The notes under the pieces: model-generated
The model's database searches: none
What the model saw: only the letters and a program-made list of their open reading frames with translations
What the model was told of the DNA's origin: nothing
Shown: positions 61,905 through 64,000 of the stretch, piece after piece
Position numbering within the stretch: the first letter of the stretch is position 1
How the letters are laid out: each line of letters starts with the position of its first letter
Assembly (NCBI GenBank): GCA_910585285.1
Contig: CAJUDL010000015.1
Span: 5,223-69,222, forward strand
Direction: 5' to 3'
Length of the DNA stretch: 64,000 nt
DNA from: an uncultured Muribaculaceae bacterium
GTDB taxonomy: Bacteria > Bacteroidota > Bacteroidia > Bacteroidales > Muribaculaceae
Translations under genes and position numbers: made by a program

Positions 61905-63512
61905 ATGAAAAAATTCCTCTATATGCTGCGCTGGCTCCGGCGCGAAGCGCACGGAGTGCGCGCGTATTCCGCGCTCGTAGCACTTGCCGGGATGGCAGGT
62001 ATCGCCTGTTCCCTCTTTTTCGTGTGGACCACGAAGCATGTTATCGACATCGCTACCGGCGTTTCCGAAGATTCTTTTGTGGCAGCAGTGGTGATGCTGT
62101 TGTCGGCGCTTGCCGGGCAGCTCCTTTTCAGCGCAGTCAGCAAACGGGCGAGCGCGGTCTGCACCACGCGTTTCTCAAACCGGCTGCGGGCGCGTCTTTT
62201 CCGCTTGATGCTTTTTAGCCGCTGGCGTGGACGCGAGCGTTTCCATTCCACGGATGCGTTGGGGAGGTTGATCACGGATGTGGCAACGACTTCGGGGATG
62301 GTAGGGTCCACCATTCCGGGAGTGGTGGTAACGCTGACGCAGCTTTTGGCAGCGTTCGTGTTTTTAATGTGCCTGAACGCGAAGATGGCGGCGGTGTTGG
62401 TGGTGATCATGCCTGTGGCGGTTGTCTGCAGCAAGCTCTATATGAAGCGCAGCCATCGGCTTACGCGACAGATACGGGCACAGGAGACCGAGATCAGCCG
62501 CGTTTCGCAGGAGGGACTGCAACACAGGGTGCTTATCGCTACGCTTAAGAATCCGGAGAGGTATGTGGCGAAATTCCGAGAGGCGCAGGAGAAATTCTAT
62601 TCTCTTGTGATGAAGCGTAACAGTATCTCGCTTTTCGCTTCAACGGCGGTGACCGCCGGTTTTATGGCAGGATATACGGTTGCGTTTCTTTGGTGCGCGA
62701 ACGGTTTGATGACGGGAGCGGTGACCTTCGGTATGATGACGGCGTTCCTGCAGCTTGTGGCGCAGGTGCAGCGTCCGGTAGTGGATCTCGCGGGGAAGAT
62801 ACCGGCATTCGTGAATGCCGGCGTGGCGATTGAACGCATTGATGAGGTAAGGGAAGAAGCTAAAGTGCCGGAGGAGACATCTGACGGCACCCGGGCACCA
62901 AGAGTGCCCGGGGAGGTGAGACTCGAGGATGTGGGTTTCGCTTATCCGGATGGCGAGGGGGAGGTGGTTGCCGGGGTGAGCCATGTTTTTGCTCCGGGAT
63001 CGATGACGGCTCTCGCCGGGGATACCGGTGCCGGAAAGACTACGCTGCTGATGCTGATGCTCGGTTTTGCTTGCCCGACAAAGGGACGCATTGTCGGCGC
63101 TGGGGAGGAGATGGTTTTTGTGCCGCAGGGGAATTCGCTGATGAGCGGTACGGTGAGGGAGAATCTGCTGATGGCGGATCCGGAGGCGAGCGATGCGCGG
63201 ATGCGGGAGGCGCTGCATGCGGCTTGCGCTGATTTCGTGCTTGAGTTGCCGGAGGGGCTTGACAGCAGTTGCGGCGAACGAGGAGGAGGCTTCAGCGAAG
63301 GGGAGGCGCAGAGGATTGCGATAGCCCGAGGTCTGCTCGGGGAGGGAAGGGTAATGCTCCTCGATGAACCGACTTCGGCGCTCGATCCGGAGACGGAATC
63401 GCTGCTGATGGAGCGCTTGCGCGTCGCCACAAAAGGGAGGACCTTGATAATCGTGACGCATCGCGAGCAGGCGATGGCGGCATGCGATGGGATTCTGAGA
63501 TTGCGGAGATAG
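61905..63512 (+). CDS. ABC-type exporter, fused membrane and ATPase domains
   Basis: This 535-residue protein has a six-helix membrane domain (about 1-310, with ALVALAGMAGIACSLFFVW and LLAAFVFLMCLNAKMAAVLV) and an ATPase domain (about 325-535). Walker A is ALAGDTGAGKTT (K378), the Q-loop VFVPQGNSLMSGTV, the Walker B VMLLDEPTSALDP and the H-loop IVTHRE. The signature is GGGFSEGEAQR rather than LSGGQ. It has no C39 peptidase domain, so cleavage would need a separate enzyme such as the peptidase encoded just before. The substrate is unknown; peptide or lipid-linked glycan are both possible. Confidence 0.9.
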   Translation: MKKFLYMLRWLRREAHGVRAYSALVALAGMAGIACSLFFVWTTKHVIDIATGVSEDSFVAAVVMLLSALAGQLLFSAVSKRASAVCTTRFSNRLRARLFRLMLFSRWRGRERFHSTDALGRLITDVATTSGMVGSTIPGVVVTLTQLLAAFVFLMCLNAKMAAVLVVIMPVAVVCSKLYMKRSHRLTRQIRAQETEISRVSQEGLQHRVLIATLKNPERYVAKFREAQEKFYSLVMKRNSISLFASTAVTAGFMAGYTVAFLWCANGLMTGAVTFGMMTAFLQLVAQVQRPVVDLAGKIPAFVNAGVAIERIDEVREEAKVPEETSDGTRAPRVPGEVRLEDVGFAYPDGEGEVVAGVSHVFAPGSMTALAGDTGAGKTTLLMLMLGFACPTKGRIVGAGEEMVFVPQGNSLMSGTVRENLLMADPEASDARMREALHAACADFVLELPEGLDSSCGERGGGFSEGEAQRIAIARGLLGEGRVMLLDEPTSALDPETESLLMERLRVATKGRTLIIVTHREQAMAACDGILRLRR

Positions 63513-63594
63513 GGCGTGATGGGGCGAGATAGGACAAGATGAGTGTAAAATATACAATTTTAACAAAAATTTAAAAAATTTGCAGTAAAAATTG

Positions 63595-63625
63595 TTGTTT
63601 GTGTCATAAATATACATTAACTTTG
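63595..63625 (+). promoter_or_regulatory. Bacteroidetes-type promoter ahead of a candidate small RNA
   Basis: TTG (63595-63597), 20 bases, then TAACTTTG (63618-63625) match the -33/-7 consensus well. No reading frame follows for about 190 bases. Confidence 0.75.
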
Positions 63626-63631
63626 CATTGC

Positions 63632-63816
63632 AAATTAAGCCGGAGGTTATCCGGCAGTGATAAAGATGGCAAGTCAAAAAATCTTTTAAGTAATAGTGAT
63701 ATAAATTTGTAAGTTAGTGGTTGAGTAGGACTGACGTTTGCTTGTGAAAGTCGGCAAAGTTTAAAAAATCACAGAGCGGCAGGCAATTGTGAAATTGCGT
63801 GCCGTTGTTGTTTCTT
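63632..63816 (+). ncRNA. Candidate small RNA
   Basis: This stretch has a consensus promoter upstream, a GCCGGA/TCCGGC stem at 63639-63655 (loop GGTTA), a GTGAT/ATCAC pair that could close a larger fold (about 63658 with 63768), and a terminator at the 3' end. It has no open frame of note. A 6S-like or other structured RNA is possible; I could not match a known family by eye. It could also be a leader of the downstream nucleotidyltransferase gene, but that gene has its own promoter at 63826-63856. Confidence 0.5.
63777..63816 (+). terminator. Terminator hairpin of the candidate small RNA
   Basis: Stem CGGCAGGCAATT/AATTGCGTGCCG (63777-63788 with 63793-63804, one mismatch), 4-base loop, then TTGTTGTTTCTT. 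Confidence 0.7.
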
Positions 63817-63825
63817 ATAGTATGG

Positions 63826-63856
63826 TTGTGTATTTGGGGAATTTTAAGTACTTTTG
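63826..63856 (+). promoter_or_regulatory. Promoter of the nucleotidyltransferase gene
   Basis: TTG (63826-63828), a 20-base spacer and TACTTTTG (63849-63856) match the -33/-7 consensus. The ATG at 63885 is 28 bases downstream, leaving a leader of roughly 20 bases. Confidence 0.7.
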
Positions 63857-63884
63857 TTTCAAAAACAGAACTAATCTTGATTCA

Positions 63885-64000
63885 ATGAACAATGAGGTGA
63901 AAGTGGTGCTTTTCGACACCTTTGAATCTTTCGAGAATCTTCTTCCTTTGTCGTATACTCGTCCTGTCGCGGATTTCAGGGTGGGAATAATGACTATTCG
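63885..64000 (+). CDS. Sugar nucleotidyltransferase, GlmU-like (3' partial)
   Basis: Only the first 38 or so residues are in the window: MNNEVKVVLFDTFESFENLL followed by PLSYTRPVADFRVGIMTIR. The LPLSYTRPVADFRVGI pattern is characteristic of the Bacteroidetes putative sugar nucleotidyltransferases related to GlmU and glucose-1-phosphate thymidylyltransferase. It would supply an activated sugar. The remainder lies beyond the window end. Confidence 0.75.
   Translation, partial: MNNEVKVVLFDTFESFENLLPLSYTRPVADFRVGIMTI

Noticed and set aside
62640..63677. Long antisense reading frame opposite the ABC exporter
   Set aside because: It has His/Arg-rich low-complexity translation typical of antisense frames in GC-rich genes, while the sense frame has all ABC motifs.

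Overview
The window looks like chromosomal DNA of a Bacteroidales bacterium, probably a gut member near Muribaculaceae or Bacteroides; the family is inferred from gene content, not from a marker gene. Supporting signs are a SusC/SusD polysaccharide-utilisation locus, TAnnTTTG-type -7 promoter elements, translation starts without Shine-Dalgarno sequences, a UpxY/NusG-like capsule antiterminator, fimbrillin-type lipoproteins and several Bacteroidetes-only families (DUF6089, DUF6242, DUF4421, DUF6377 by recall). No tRNA, rRNA or CRISPR array was seen.

Layout. (1) 1-12.3 kb, + strand: a membrane-anchored regulator cut by the window edge, then a PUL with SusC, SusD, a SusE/F-position lipoprotein, a metallo-beta-lactamase-fold lipoprotein and a GH3-GH10 fusion enzyme, which suggests a xylan-type substrate. 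(2) 12.4-28.3 kb, - strand: a housekeeping block for cell envelope and ribosome (TPR protein, murI, two Skp/OmpH chaperones, bamA, uppS, DUF6089, DUF6242, ribD, DUF4421, mltG, hpf, xerC-like, rpsU, gamma-carbonic anhydrase, M24 aminopeptidase). (3) 28.4-29.2 kb: a regulatory spacer holding a 184-bp segment bounded by a perfect 25-bp inverted repeat with a -7 element inside. I read this as a phase-variable invertible promoter, currently pointing into the capsule operon. (4) 29.2-48.4 kb, + strand: an AT-rich capsule/O-antigen type operon. It contains UpxY, an FRG-domain protein, a cytidylyltransferase-aminotransferase fusion, an ornithine-cyclodeaminase-family enzyme, Wzx flippase, a CDP-glycerol-phosphotransferase-like enzyme, a frameshifted acyltransferase, nine glycosyltransferases and a Wzy-like polymerase. 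(5) 48.4-63.5 kb, + strand: spacers filled with nested palindromic repeats separate an HprK-like kinase, a Wza-like export lipoprotein, a Wzc-like tyrosine kinase with a Gly-Tyr tail, a 69-residue peptide, two fimbrillin fusions (one with a degenerate PI-PLC-like domain, one with an intact GH27), an OmpA protein, an S24/S26 peptidase and an ABC exporter. (6) The right end has a candidate small RNA and the start of a sugar nucleotidyltransferase.

How it fits together. The invertible promoter and UpxY probably switch the capsule operon on and off. The fused cytidylyltransferase-aminotransferase, the cyclodeaminase-family enzyme and the TagF-like transferase form a coherent set for making a CDP/CMP-activated amino compound and placing it on the glycan through a phosphodiester. 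I do not recognise this as a characterised pathway. Wzx and Wzy would flip and polymerise the repeat unit, and Wza and Wzc from the next block would export it. An initiating phosphoglycosyl transferase and nucleotide-sugar synthesis genes are absent and must lie elsewhere.

The strongest leads for new biology are the invertible promoter with its insulating hairpin, the cytidylyl-decoration cassette, the FRG gene inside the phase-variable operon, the nested palindromic spacer repeats, and the kinase/peptide/peptidase/ABC neighbourhood on the right.
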